The notes beneath the pieces are model-generated. The model saw only the letters and a program-made list of their open reading frames with translations. It was not told the origin of the DNA and did not search any database. From an uncultured Prevotella sp. (GTDB taxonomy: Bacteria; Bacteroidota; Bacteroidia; Bacteroidales; Bacteroidaceae), in NCBI GenBank assembly GCA_944319935.1, contig CALUFM010000028.1:19116-83115 (forward strand): a DNA stretch of 64,000 nt, written 5' to 3'. The position numbers and the translations under genes were made by a program. This document shows positions 48,240 to 58,730 of this stretch, piece by piece (the first letter of the stretch is position 1; every line of letters starts with the position of its first letter).

Positions 48240-50294
48240 TTACCAGTCTCTGAACAACTCGAAGCCGAAGCGGCATCCGAAACCGTCAAAATGCTGGTTG
48301 CGTGTGGCCATGAACACGCCCATTGAGAAAAAGCGGTTTGTGAAGCCGTAGCCATACTCTATGTAAGGGTGCAGATGCTCCACAAACAGCACGTTCATGT
48401 ATATGCGCTCCATTTCCATCAGCCGTCCGACGTAAGGTATCCGTGACAGAATCATCAACGGCGATTCATACGTAACGTTTGTCCTCACGTAATATTCAGA
48501 CACGTTGTACCAGTTGTTGTCAAGCATTTGGAACTCGCATGCCCAGTCGTCGTTCCATCCGCCGGGTATGTTTTCGTCCCTGAAGTTGGTGTAGTCCAAG
48601 AAGTAAGAATTGCGGCTTTTCGATGTGTAAAAGCCGTTGCCGAACCTCAGCGACAGGCTTCTCAGTGAGTGGTATGTCTTTTTCCACGACACGTCAAGCT
48701 CAAACCTCTCATAGTCCATGTCCGCTTTTCCCGCGCGTATGCCGCGTTCATAGTCGGCTGTTATTATTGGGCCGTTCCATCCTGTGGGGCGGTATTGTAT
48801 TTGCAGCGATGGCGCCAACGAGTAGTAAGACGTTGGGCGGCCGGCCATCTCGAACCCTGCCTTGTCTACGGCTGAACGCCGGTGGAACACAAGGCCGGGC
48901 TGTATGCTCCATTTTGCCGAGAAGTCATAGTTGCAGGCGAATTTTATGTACAAATCTTTGAAGTAATCCAAGCTCATTTTGTCCCAATCTATCGAGTCGA
49001 GACTCTCATTTTTCACTTGCTCAACTATGTCTGAGTTGGTTATCCTGTTGCCGTTTCCGATTTCCACGCCGATGAAACCGTTTCTTTTCTTGTTGAAGTT
49101 GTACTTTATCGGAATTTTAAAGTATAGTTGTTCTTGCTTGAATGAATAGCCGGCGTTGAAAGCGGCGGATATGTCGCTGTTCATGGAGAAACGGTAGCTG
49201 CCGTTCAGTTTCAGCTTGTATGTGACGCCTCTTCTGCCGCTGTAGCTGAGGTATAGCGGGTTCAGTATTGGTGAAATCCTGAACGCCCCCTGCCTGTTTG
49301 CGCCGAAATTGCCCTTTGTACGGTTGATAACGTAGTCGCCGAACGAGTCCCACAGCACTCTTTTCCATACGCTTTCTTCCTTTTTTACACGTGTCGTGTC
49401 TGCTTTTGCGCGCAGCGAGTCATTCTCCGCGTACACATCTCTTATATAGCTTGGTAGCGGTTCAGGCCTTATCTCCGCCATAAGTTTTCTGTCATGCGAA
49501 TTTACGATGGAATCAGGCAAAACTATCAGGTTGTCGTACACGGCATGATATGAAGCTCTTAATTTGTTGCCGATGAAATGGAATTTTGCGTCGATGTCGC
49601 ATGTTTTTGGCATCAGTGACATCATTCCGTTTTTGCCCATGGTGGCGTCAACGTTGAAGTCGAGCATGTCGTATTCACCGTGGAACTTAATTCTTATTAT
49701 GCGTCCCGTACCGCTGTCTACAACCGCCGAACCGCTTATTAGCTGTGTGTTCCTTCGCTTTGGTGCGAATGTTATTTCAGTCCTGTTGTCGGTCAGCGTA
49801 GTAATGCTGTAGCGGTAAAGTCGCATGTTGTTGCGGTTGAACGGTGACAGCACCTGGTTGTCAAACATCGTCACGCCGTAGACGTCAGGCATCAGGTATT
49901 TTTCTATTGTCTCCATCGCGTCGCGGTGGCGTGGGATGGTGCCCGTGTTTACATGTTGTATGGCAGAAGTGATTTTGTTATCGGCCATCGCTACGCCCGT
50001 ATATGTTTCCCCCGCGTATTCGCGCCGCCCTCGTGAGATGTAGAACATCGATGGAATGGCCATAAGCGTGAAGTTCCGCCTTTCGGTTTTTATGTAATAC
50101 CTGATGTAAATGTTAGTCTTTATGGTGTCTTCAGTTACGGGCACATATTGCCTGTACGACAAGACGCGCTGTAGCAGCAATGAGTCAGACGCGGACTTGG
50201 CGCAGACGGAGGAGGGCAACAACAGTGCCATCGCAACCTGTAGAAGTATGGCAACGGATGCTTTCACGATGCAAATATACAAGTTATTTCTCAA
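48240..50294 (-). CDS. DUF5686 family outer-membrane protein
   Basis: The 684-residue protein has a hydrophobic signal sequence (core about 13-27, ending SSVCAKS). It has an N-terminal globular region (YIRYYIKTERRNFTLMAIPS) and a long C-terminal part of amphipathic beta strands ending FGFELFRDW, typical of an outer-membrane barrel. It matches DUF5686, a Bacteroidetes family without known function; it lacks the carboxypeptidase-like repeat seen at the start of longer members. A GTG at 50267 (KASVAILLQVAM) would give a neater signal peptide, and a TATATTTG element at 50272-50279 lies just upstream of it, so the true start may be there. Confidence 0.82.
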   Translation of the reverse strand: MRNNLYICIVKASVAILLQVAMALLLPSSVCAKSASDSLLLQRVLSYRQYVPVTEDTIKTNIYIRYYIKTERRNFTLMAIPSMFYISRGRREYAGETYTGVAMADNKITSAIQHVNTGTIPRHRDAMETIEKYLMPDVYGVTMFDNQVLSPFNRNNMRLYRYSITTLTDNRTEITFAPKRRNTQLISGSAVVDSGTGRIIRIKFHGEYDMLDFNVDATMGKNGMMSLMPKTCDIDAKFHFIGNKLRASYHAVYDNLIVLPDSIVNSHDRKLMAEIRPEPLPSYIRDVYAENDSLRAKADTTRVKKEESVWKRVLWDSFGDYVINRTKGNFGANRQGAFRISPILNPLYLSYSGRRGVTYKLKLNGSYRFSMNSDISAAFNAGYSFKQEQLYFKIPIKYNFNKKRNGFIGVEIGNGNRITNSDIVEQVKNESLDSIDWDKMSLDYFKDLYIKFACNYDFSAKWSIQPGLVFHRRSAVDKAGFEMAGRPTSYYSLAPSLQIQYRPTGWNGPIITADYERGIRAGKADMDYERFELDVSWKKTYHSLRSLSLRFGNGFYTSKSRNSYFLDYTNFRDENIPGGWNDDWACEFQMLDNNWYNVSEYYVRTNVTYESPLMILSRIPYVGRLMEMERIYMNVLFVEHLHPYIEYGYGFTNRFFSMGVFMATRNQHFDGFGCRFGFELFRDW

Positions 50295-51165
50295 TGACGT
50301 ATTGCCCGTGGCGGTTATTTTTGTCGCCGTTCCATGCTTTAGTGGCTGCGCCCAAGTGTAAGCATGATTGGGCTTTTGCTTGTCAAAATGTCATGTCGGA
50401 AAGTTCAATGAATATTAGTGAAATAGGCTTGCATGATTGGCATTATTGCGCATTAATGGCTGTTTTTATACCTCTATAAGCCTTGTCAGGCATCATGCAT
50501 GATACGAAATGCGCCATTTTGCAGTGCTGATGACGGTAAATTGCCGCTTTAAAGGCGGTCGCCGACGATGTGATTTGCGGCCTTTTGTTCTGCATTTTGC
50601 CGTCTTTGTACTGAAAATGACGCCGTTTTTATTGCACAAATAATGCTTGGTTTTAATTAAGTTGTTGATTGCCAGTTGTTTGTCTATGCGCATACAGTCT
50701 TGAAGTATATGAGACCTGATTAATGAAGCACGTAGAATATCGCAGTATAAGCGTGTCATTGAAAATCAATATTTAAGCAAAATGGCAGTCTTGGTATCTT
50801 TGTGCTATATATTGAACGTGTCTTAAAAACTGAATGTAGCTTATTGGCTGGTGTTCAAAATCGAGTATGTCTTAGGCAAAATGTAAAATTGTGTTTGAAT
50901 TGATATATGTGTTGGTCGTCAAGGTATGTGTCTTATTTTTTAATATATGATTTTAGATGAATTGCAGGACGAGGTAATTTGATTTAAAGAAAATTTGGTT
51001 GATGTTGGAAATTTGGTTCCCTTTGTAAAAGGGAATAGGTGTTTCTTTGTCAGGCCGAAGCCTGAATGTGTTGTTTAACGCGCCCGTATTTTCAAAAAAG
51101 TGGTGGTGGGCATTAGGGACAGGTACGGCATTTTCGACTATTTCGTTGTATAAAAACATGTTGAA
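50295..51165. other. Long gap between divergent genes
   Basis: About 870 bp with no recognised gene. Positions about 50500-50760 look like a dispersed intergenic sequence I associate with Prevotella. A plus-strand TATCTTTG at 50795-50802 with TTTA 19 bp before it is a candidate promoter. Two adjacent hairpins follow: TTCCCTTT/AAAGGGAA (51017-51035) and CAGGC-CGAA-GCCTG (51051-51064). This could be a long leader of the next gene or a small RNA. A 68-codon minus-strand frame (50953-51159) has no recognisable domain. Confidence 0.45.
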
Positions 51166-51882
51166 ATGGAAATAAACAGGTATTTTATATATAAATTCAT
51201 GAAATGGGTAAAAATGTTTTATTGCATTTTTTTCTTTTCCCTACTCATAATAGATTTATCCGCGACTGGGATTGTTTTTGCCCCACCATCTTTTCAGCGA
51301 TATATGATTTATGATGAAAGCATGGAAACGTTCTTGTATAAAATGGAGCGTTTGTGCAATACGGAAAGCTCATTGTCGCATTACAAGACAAAAGACGGAT
51401 TTGTAAAACATGTTGATACGACCCCATTTGTTATCTATGATTCGAGTGGAATTGCATATTCGGTGGGTGACATAGTGATGTATTTGTTTTTATCTGATGT
51501 CAACACGGAAATAGAACTTACTTTTCCACGCTGGGTTGGCGGGTTGGCTGTTGATTTGGATATTGTTGGGGAAAATAAATTGCCGGCCAAAGACAATGAC
51601 GGCATATTGGGGCCGGGTAGGGAAATCTTTGAATACGGCTCATCGTGGGATGAAATGAAGAAAGACATGGCAGTATGCCATTCTTTCGAGAGAAATGTCT
51701 TGTCAAAAATATGTGAATATAGGAAAAACCGTTATATCATACCGAAACGTTGGATTGGCGACTGGTTTGCAGACCATTTCAAGTTGTTATGGTGGATGCT
51801 GATTTCAATACTTGTCTTGGCACACATGGCGAAAAAATTTTATTATAATTCAACTTACCCCAATATACGAAACGAAAAATAA
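51166..51882 (+). CDS. Unknown membrane protein with N- and C-terminal helices
   Basis: The gene encodes 238 residues. I do not recognise the family. There is a transmembrane helix near the N-terminus (about 17-38, FYCIFFFSLLIIDLSATGIV), a soluble middle of about 165 residues and a second helix near the end (about 206-222, LLWWMLISILVLAHMA). A basic tail KKFYYNSTYPNIRNEK follows. The middle contains WVGGLAVDLDIVGENKLPAK, which could be a beta strand pair. This suggests a DUF2975-like two-helix sensor-like shape, but similarity is not established. No promoter close to the ATG; the nearest is about 360 bp upstream. Confidence 0.6.
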   Translation: MEINRYFIYKFMKWVKMFYCIFFFSLLIIDLSATGIVFAPPSFQRYMIYDESMETFLYKMERLCNTESSLSHYKTKDGFVKHVDTTPFVIYDSSGIAYSVGDIVMYLFLSDVNTEIELTFPRWVGGLAVDLDIVGENKLPAKDNDGILGPGREIFEYGSSWDEMKKDMAVCHSFERNVLSKICEYRKNRYIIPKRWIGDWFADHFKLLWWMLISILVLAHMAKKFYYNSTYPNIRNEK

Positions 51883-52022
51883 TTTTAAAATCAATGACGA
51901 ACGCCATAGCTTTTTTATATGCTATGCCGATTTTTGCGCAATCTACCAAACATGTGCAAATGGAGGCGAGCATGTTGAAGGAATAAAGTGTATGTTTAAT
52001 AAAAACGAAATTGCACAAATAA

Positions 52023-52054
52023 TTTGCCAATGTGCAATAAATGTCCTATCTTTG
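52023..52054 (+). promoter_or_regulatory. Promoter of the acyl-CoA ligase gene
   Basis: TTTG (52023-52026), a 20-bp spacer and TATCTTTG (52047-52054) match the consensus. The start point (about 52061) is downstream of an in-frame ATG at 52024, so the ATG at 52078 is the start. Confidence 0.8.
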
Positions 52055-52077
52055 CACAAATTTTTGAATTTTGTGCA

Positions 52078-53751
52078 ATGGAACCAATACCAAGTTTTAA
52101 CTCGTATATCGAGAAAAGTGTCATAGAGAACTGGGACCTTGACGCTTTGACAGACTACAAGGGTGTGACCCTGCAATATAAAGATGTGGCAAGAAAGATT
52201 GAAAAACTGCACATCATGTTTGAAAACAGTGGGGTGGAGCATGGCGACAAGATTGCCATTTGCGGACGCAACAGTGCGAACTGGGCTGTGGCTTTTCTCG
52301 CAACCTTGACATACGGCGCAGTCGCTGTGCCCGTATTGCATGAGTTTACTCCAGAGCAGATATATAATGTGGTAAACCACAGCGAAGCCAAGCTCTTGTT
52401 TGTGGGGGATGTGGTGGCCAAGACCATCGACGCGACAAAGATGCCTGAACTTGAGGGTATTATCTATATTCCAGACTATTCGCTTGTAGTATCGAGGACA
52501 GACAAGTTGACTTACGCACGTGAACACCTGAATGAACTTTTTGGCAAAAGGTATCCCAAGGCATTCCGGGCAAACCATGTGCAATACTATAAGGAGAAAG
52601 ACCCTAATGAGCTTGCGTTGATAAACTACACAAGCGGAACTACAGGGTTTTCAAAAGGAGTGATGCTGCCTTACAGGGCGTTGTGGGGAAACCTTGACTT
52701 TACGATTCGCAAAATAGGCGTACACATCCCGAAAGGCGCAAATACGGTAAGCATACTGCCGATGGCTCACATGTATGGCATGTCATTTGAATTCTTGTTT
52801 GAATTCTGCCACGGTTGTCACATCTTCTTCCTGACACGTGTTCCGAGCCCGGCAATAATCGCGCAGGCATTCACTGACATAAAGCCGGCCATAATCATAG
52901 CCGTGCCGTTAGTGATAGAAAAGATTATAAGGAAAAAAGTTTTTCCGAAAATACAGAACCACAAAATGCGCCTGTTGCTGAACATGCCGGTTATAAGCAA
53001 AAAGGTAAAGCAAAGGATTTGCGAGGAAGTTTATGCAGCGTTTGGCGGAAACCTTTATGAGGTTGTGGTTGGTGGTGCGCCGTTCAACCAAGAAGTGGAG
53101 TCTTTCCTCAAGAGCATAGATTTTCCGATAACAGTCGGTTATGGAGCTACTGAATGCGCACCGATAATAACATATACTGATTATCAAGACTTTGTGCCGA
53201 CGTCATGCGGCAAGGCCGTGGTACACATGGAAGTGAAGATTGACAGCCCTGACCCGAAGACTGTTCCAGGAGAGATTCTTGCCCGTGGAACAAATACGAT
53301 GTTGGGCTATTACAAAAACGAGGAAGCGACGCGCTTGGCTCTCGATTCCGATGGATGGTATCACACCGGAGACTTGGCCCTAATGGATGAAGACGGTTAT
53401 GTATTCATAAAAGGCCGTAGCAAAAACATGCTGCTTGGCGCGAATGGCCAGAACATCTATCCGGAAGAAATCGAGGATAAGTTGAACAGCATGACACTGG
53501 TTGTTGAAAGTCTTATTGTACAAAACGGCGACAAGTTGGCCGCGCTGATATATCCGGATTACGACGAAGCGAAGAACCTTGGTTTCTCAAAAGAAGACCT
53601 GCGTCAGGTGATGGAACAAAATCTTATCGAATTGAATCAGGTTGTGCCGTCATATAGCAAAGTGTCAACATTCAAACTTCAGGATGAGGAATTTGAGAAA
53701 ACGCCTAAAAAGAGCATAAAGAGATATTTGTATAAAAATGTAGAATTCTGA
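52078..53751 (+). CDS. Long-chain fatty acid-CoA ligase (AMP-binding)
   Basis: The 557-residue adenylate-forming enzyme would activate fatty acids with ATP and CoA. The P-loop YTSGTTGFSKG (184-194), the acyl pocket/A5 motif GYGATECAP, and the hinge region GWYHTGDLALMDEDGY with IKGRSKNMLLGANGQNIYPE are present. Chain length preference is not readable. The start is fixed by the promoter. A stem-loop terminator follows. Confidence 0.9.
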   Translation: MEPIPSFNSYIEKSVIENWDLDALTDYKGVTLQYKDVARKIEKLHIMFENSGVEHGDKIAICGRNSANWAVAFLATLTYGAVAVPVLHEFTPEQIYNVVNHSEAKLLFVGDVVAKTIDATKMPELEGIIYIPDYSLVVSRTDKLTYAREHLNELFGKRYPKAFRANHVQYYKEKDPNELALINYTSGTTGFSKGVMLPYRALWGNLDFTIRKIGVHIPKGANTVSILPMAHMYGMSFEFLFEFCHGCHIFFLTRVPSPAIIAQAFTDIKPAIIIAVPLVIEKIIRKKVFPKIQNHKMRLLLNMPVISKKVKQRICEEVYAAFGGNLYEVVVGGAPFNQEVESFLKSIDFPITVGYGATECAPIITYTDYQDFVPTSCGKAVVHMEVKIDSPDPKTVPGEILARGTNTMLGYYKNEEATRLALDSDGWYHTGDLALMDEDGYVFIKGRSKNMLLGANGQNIYPEEIEDKLNSMTLVVESLIVQNGDKLAALIYPDYDEAKNLGFSKEDLRQVMEQNLIELNQVVPSYSKVSTFKLQDEEFEKTPKKSIKRYLYKNVEF

Positions 53752-53784
53752 CAAGGTAATGCCTTCCTTGTTTTGACTTATACG

Positions 53785-53817
53785 AAGCCGCGTCATTGCT
53801 TGTTGATGACGTGGCTT
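53785..53817 (+). terminator. Terminator after the acyl-CoA ligase gene
   Basis: A 12-bp stem (53785-53796 with 53806-53817, one G-U pair) with a 9-nt loop and following T-run. Confidence 0.85.
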
Positions 53818-53935
53818 TTTGTTTGAGGTCTTGCGTGGCATCGTATGCATCGAAACACATGGTATTATAGGTTAAATTCTCGTTAAACAAAAGCATTTTT
53901 GTTTTTATTATTTTCCGGGTATTGATATATTTTCG

Positions 53936-53943
53936 TATTTTTG
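53936..53943 (+). promoter_or_regulatory. Bacteroidetes -7 element for nhaD-pfkA
   Basis: TATTTTTG fits TAnnTTTG, 21 bp before the ATG at 53965. It overlaps a TTG at 53941 that is therefore not the start. Confidence 0.6.
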
Positions 53944-53964
53944 TGGCTGAATAATCCAAATAGC

Positions 53965-55362
53965 ATGGCACTTGTAATTGTCTCAATATTGTTGATAGGC
54001 TTTGTCCTTATAGCCACAGGGTACGCCACCAACGTAAACCGTGCGGCGATAGCTATGTTTGTCGGGACAGCAGGGTGGGTGCTGTATATTTGCTATGGCA
54101 CGGATTTTGTCATGAGTCAACATCCTGACGGATATGCGGATTTTTTGGCTGGTGCGACGGCTTCAAGCTCAAATATCAAGCAGTATATTGCTCAAGATAT
54201 TTTTATAAAATATGTTGGCAGGGGAGCGGAGATTGTGCTGTTTCTGCTTGCAACGATGACGATTGTTGAGATTTTAAACAACAATGGCTGTTTTGACTTT
54301 ATACAAGAACTGCTGAAAACGCGTAACAGCAAAAAATTGTTGTGGATAATGTCCATTGTGACTTTTGCAATATCAGCCAATATGGACAATCTTACAACAA
54401 CGACGATGATGCTTGTCATGATGCATAAATTGTTGCCCAACCGCAGACAGCGCATGATTTATGGTTGTGCTATAGTATTGGCGGCAAACTGCGGTGGCGC
54501 GTTGACTGTCATAGGCGACCCTAACGGGCTTGTGCTATGGAGCATAGGTGCCGTAACGGCGACAGACTTTTCTGCGTCATTGGCTTTGCCGTGCTTGATA
54601 GCATGGGGGCTTCCGACTTATTGGCTCAGCCGCCGTTTGCCAGAGCATACGGATTTGCAATGTACAACAATGCCTTACCGTGGGGATGACACCAATTTGA
54701 ATAAATGGCAACGTGTGGGGATGTTGATTTTAGGTATCGGGGGATTATGGTTTATACCGACATTTCATAACATCACCAAATTGAGTCCTTTTCTTGGCGC
54801 GTTGTGTGTGCTTTCTTTGCTGTGGATTGTCAATGAGATTTTCAATCACAAGCTCATGAATGTAGACCAAATGATACAGCGCAAGATACCACGGGCATTG
54901 CAATATGGAACAATACAACTGATGCTGTTTGTCATGGGCATCATGCTTGCCATCGGTGCTGTAAATGAAACGGGCGTAATAGAGCATGTTGCCGACTTCT
55001 GCAATGCGCATATACACAACGTGTGGGTTATGGGCATAACAACAGGATGTATAAGTTGTGTCCTTGATTCATTTGCCACATGTATGAGTTTTATCTCGAT
55101 TTTTCCTGTTGCTGATTTGGAGCAACTTGCTGGTGCGTCAGATTTACAGTATGCGTCTTCATTCGTACAAAATGGAGTATATTGGAAAGTAATTGCGTTT
55201 TGTTCGGCAATGGGGGGCAATATTTTGCCTTTGGGCTCAATCAGCGGACTTGCATTGATGAAGATGGAAAAGGTGCATGTGGGCTGGTATTTCAAGAATG
55301 TTGGATTTGTAGCTCTGATTGGTTGGCTGTTGGGAATAGCAACCATGTGGGCTTTTAATTAA
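53965..55362 (+). CDS. nhaD: Na+/H+ antiporter NhaD
   Basis: NhaD extrudes Na+ in exchange for H+ across the inner membrane. The 465-residue protein has about 12 transmembrane helices. NhaD/arsenite permease family features are ANMDNLTTTTMMLVM in helix IV/V, NCGGALTVIGDPNGLVLW (the conserved polar motif) and CISCVLDSFATCMSF near the end. The ATG at 53965 (ALVIVSILLIGFVLI) is preferred to an upstream TTG overlapping the promoter. pfkA follows 27 bp later, so both may share a transcript, just upstream of the ATP synthase operon. Confidence 0.93.
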   Translation: MALVIVSILLIGFVLIATGYATNVNRAAIAMFVGTAGWVLYICYGTDFVMSQHPDGYADFLAGATASSSNIKQYIAQDIFIKYVGRGAEIVLFLLATMTIVEILNNNGCFDFIQELLKTRNSKKLLWIMSIVTFAISANMDNLTTTTMMLVMMHKLLPNRRQRMIYGCAIVLAANCGGALTVIGDPNGLVLWSIGAVTATDFSASLALPCLIAWGLPTYWLSRRLPEHTDLQCTTMPYRGDDTNLNKWQRVGMLILGIGGLWFIPTFHNITKLSPFLGALCVLSLLWIVNEIFNHKLMNVDQMIQRKIPRALQYGTIQLMLFVMGIMLAIGAVNETGVIEHVADFCNAHIHNVWVMGITTGCISCVLDSFATCMSFISIFPVADLEQLAGASDLQYASSFVQNGVYWKVIAFCSAMGGNILPLGSISGLALMKMEKVHVGWYFKNVGFVALIGWLLGIATMWAFN

Positions 55363-55389
55363 TATTTAAGGTATAATAAAATATAGGAT

Positions 55390-56367
55390 ATGCCAAAAAT
55401 CAAAACAATAGGTATCATGACTTCAGGAGGAGACGCTCCTGGGATGAACGCGGCAATACGTGCGGTGACCAGAGCAGGTATTTGTAAAGGGTTCAATATA
55501 AAAGGTATTTACCGTGGATATGACGGTTTGATAAACAATGAAATCGCAGATTTCACGACCGAAAATGTCAGTGGGATAATAATGTCCGGCGGTACAATAT
55601 TGAAGACCGCGCGTAGTGATGAGTTTAAAACCGAAGAGGGACGCAAAAAGGCTTATGACAATATGGTCAAGAACGGCATAGACGCTTTGGTCGTTATCGG
55701 AGGTAACGGCTCTCTGACAGGAGCAATGCTGTTTGCGCAGGAATATGATGTTTGTTGCATAGGTCTGCCAGGAACAATCGACAACGACTTGTACGGCACG
55801 GATTCTACAATAGGATATGACACAACGCTCAACACCATAGTTGAGTGCGTTGACCGGATAAGAGATACGGCGCAGAGCCATGAACGCATATTTTTTGTGG
55901 AAGTCATGGGGCGTGATGCCGGATTCTTAGCGCAAAACAGCGCAATAGCCGCAGGTGCGGAAGCTGCTATTATTCCAGAGGATTCTACAGACGTAGACCA
56001 GTTGGCTCGTTTTATGGAACGTGGTATCAGGAAAAGCAAGAAGAGTTGCATCGTCATTGTTTCGGAAAGCCCGAAGTGCGGCGCGTTGTATTATGCAGAG
56101 CGTGTCCGCAATGAATTCCCAGATTACGATGTAAGAGTTTCAATACTTGGCCATTTGCAGCGTGGCGGACGTCCGTCAGCTCATGATAGGATACTTGCAA
56201 GTCGTACAGGTGTTGGTGCGATTGACGCTATAATACAAGGACAAAGAAATGTCATGGTGGGCGTTAGAAACAATGAAATCGTATATGTTCCGCTTAGTGA
56301 AGCCATTCGTTCCGACAAGCCATTTGATAAAAAACTTATAACTGTATTGGACGAATTAAGTATATAA
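55390..56367 (+). CDS. pfkA: 6-phosphofructokinase
   Basis: PFK makes fructose-1,6-bisphosphate in glycolysis. The 325-residue protein has [16 protein letters not shown] (11-26), the nucleotide loop GGNGS (104-108), [13 protein letters not shown] (126-138) with the catalytic Asp of TIDND, and [11 protein letters not shown]. In E. coli the loop is GGDGS; here Asp106 is replaced by Asn, whereas the following Gly that marks ATP (not pyrophosphate) enzymes is kept. It follows nhaD by 27 bp, and no terminator was seen before the atp promoter. Confidence 0.95.
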   Translation: MPKIKTIGIMTSGGDAPGMNAAIRAVTRAGICKGFNIKGIYRGYDGLINNEIADFTTENVSGIIMSGGTILKTARSDEFKTEEGRKKAYDNMVKNGIDALVVIGGNGSLTGAMLFAQEYDVCCIGLPGTIDNDLYGTDSTIGYDTTLNTIVECVDRIRDTAQSHERIFFVEVMGRDAGFLAQNSAIAAGAEAAIIPEDSTDVDQLARFMERGIRKSKKSCIVIVSESPKCGALYYAERVRNEFPDYDVRVSILGHLQRGGRPSAHDRILASRTGVGAIDAIIQGQRNVMVGVRNNEIVYVPLSEAIRSDKPFDKKLITVLDELSI

Positions 56368-56443
56368 TACAATGTGTGTGTTGGTCAAATATTGCATTAA
56401 TACAAATAAAAGTTCCTGACGAATAAATTTTTTGCCGATTTGT

Positions 56444-58044
<1,601 letters not shown>

Positions 58045-58056
58045 TTAAGTTTGGGT

Positions 58057-58302
58057 ATGGCTTTGAATTTAAAAATAATATCGCCAGAGAAAATTGAATT
58101 TGACGGGACTGTCGAAAGTGTGCATGTTCCGGGAACGAAAGGCAAATTTGTGATATTGAAGAATCATGCTCCTATAATATCATCACTTCAGCCTGGAGTT
58201 GTTGAATATGTGGTAGACGGTGACCGTAAAAGTTTGGTTATAACTGGAGGATTTGTTGAGGTTCAAAAAAACATGGTCAACCTTTGCGTTGAATTGAAAT
58301 AA
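58057..58302 (+). CDS. atpC: F-type ATP synthase epsilon subunit (short form)
   Basis: Epsilon connects gamma to the c-ring. The protein has 81 residues from the ATG at 58057 (a TTG at 58051 would add two) and contains only the N-terminal beta-sandwich: NLKIISPEKIEFDG, HVPGTKGKFVILKNHAPIIS and LVITGGFVEV. The C-terminal helical hairpin that inhibits ATP hydrolysis in E. coli (139 residues) is missing. It is 12 bp after atpD. Confidence 0.95.
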   Translation: MALNLKIISPEKIEFDGTVESVHVPGTKGKFVILKNHAPIISSLQPGVVEYVVDGDRKSLVITGGFVEVQKNMVNLCVELK

Positions 58303-58304
58303 TC

Positions 58305-58730
58305 ATGGATGCAAAACAGTTGGATCTGATTAGCAAGCGATATTGCAAATATGGTTTATGGCTGACAACCGCATTGACACTATTAGTGATTTTGTCTGTC
58401 AGTATAGGTTGGCTTGAAATGAAATTTATAACAAGTGTAGCTATATGTGCTGTGTATACGGTGGTGATAACTTTTACTTACAGCCTTGCATGGCGTCGTT
58501 TAGGCAAAGTTTCTTCAGGAATGATGACAAAGTTTTATTTGGCTGCTCCTGCCATACGTTTAATAACAGCGGCTTTGGTTGTAGTTTCGTTTTGCATGTT
58601 GAATAAAGTTAAAGAAGACATACGCGGATTTGTACTGTTGTTTTTTGTATTCTATATGATGATGCTTATATTTGATTGCGTGTTTTTTGCCCGCATAGAA
58701 AGAACTAATAATCTAAATGTAAAGAAATGA
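58305..58730 (+). CDS. Membrane protein in the atpI position of the ATP synthase operon
   Basis: The 141-residue hydrophobic protein has four predicted helices (about 18-34, 40-62, 78-100 and 106-127) and short charged ends. It has no strong motif, but the position between atpC and atpB matches the small AtpI-like proteins of other bacteria that help c-ring assembly. That role is inferred. It overlaps atpB by four bases (ATGA), so translation is coupled. Confidence 0.75.
   Translation: MDAKQLDLISKRYCKYGLWLTTALTLLVILSVSIGWLEMKFITSVAICAVYTVVITFTYSLAWRRLGKVSSGMMTKFYLAAPAIRLITAALVVVSFCMLNKVKEDIRGFVLLFFVFYMMMLIFDCVFFARIERTNNLNVKK

Noticed and set aside
50493..50759. 88-codon minus-strand ORF in the gap after the DUF5686 gene
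   Set aside because: Basic, low-similarity product typical of translated dispersed intergenic sequence; treated as a repeat candidate instead.
52024..52077. Upstream start of the acyl-CoA ligase
   Set aside because: The full TTTG-N20-TATCTTTG promoter lies within this stretch, so it cannot be part of the message.
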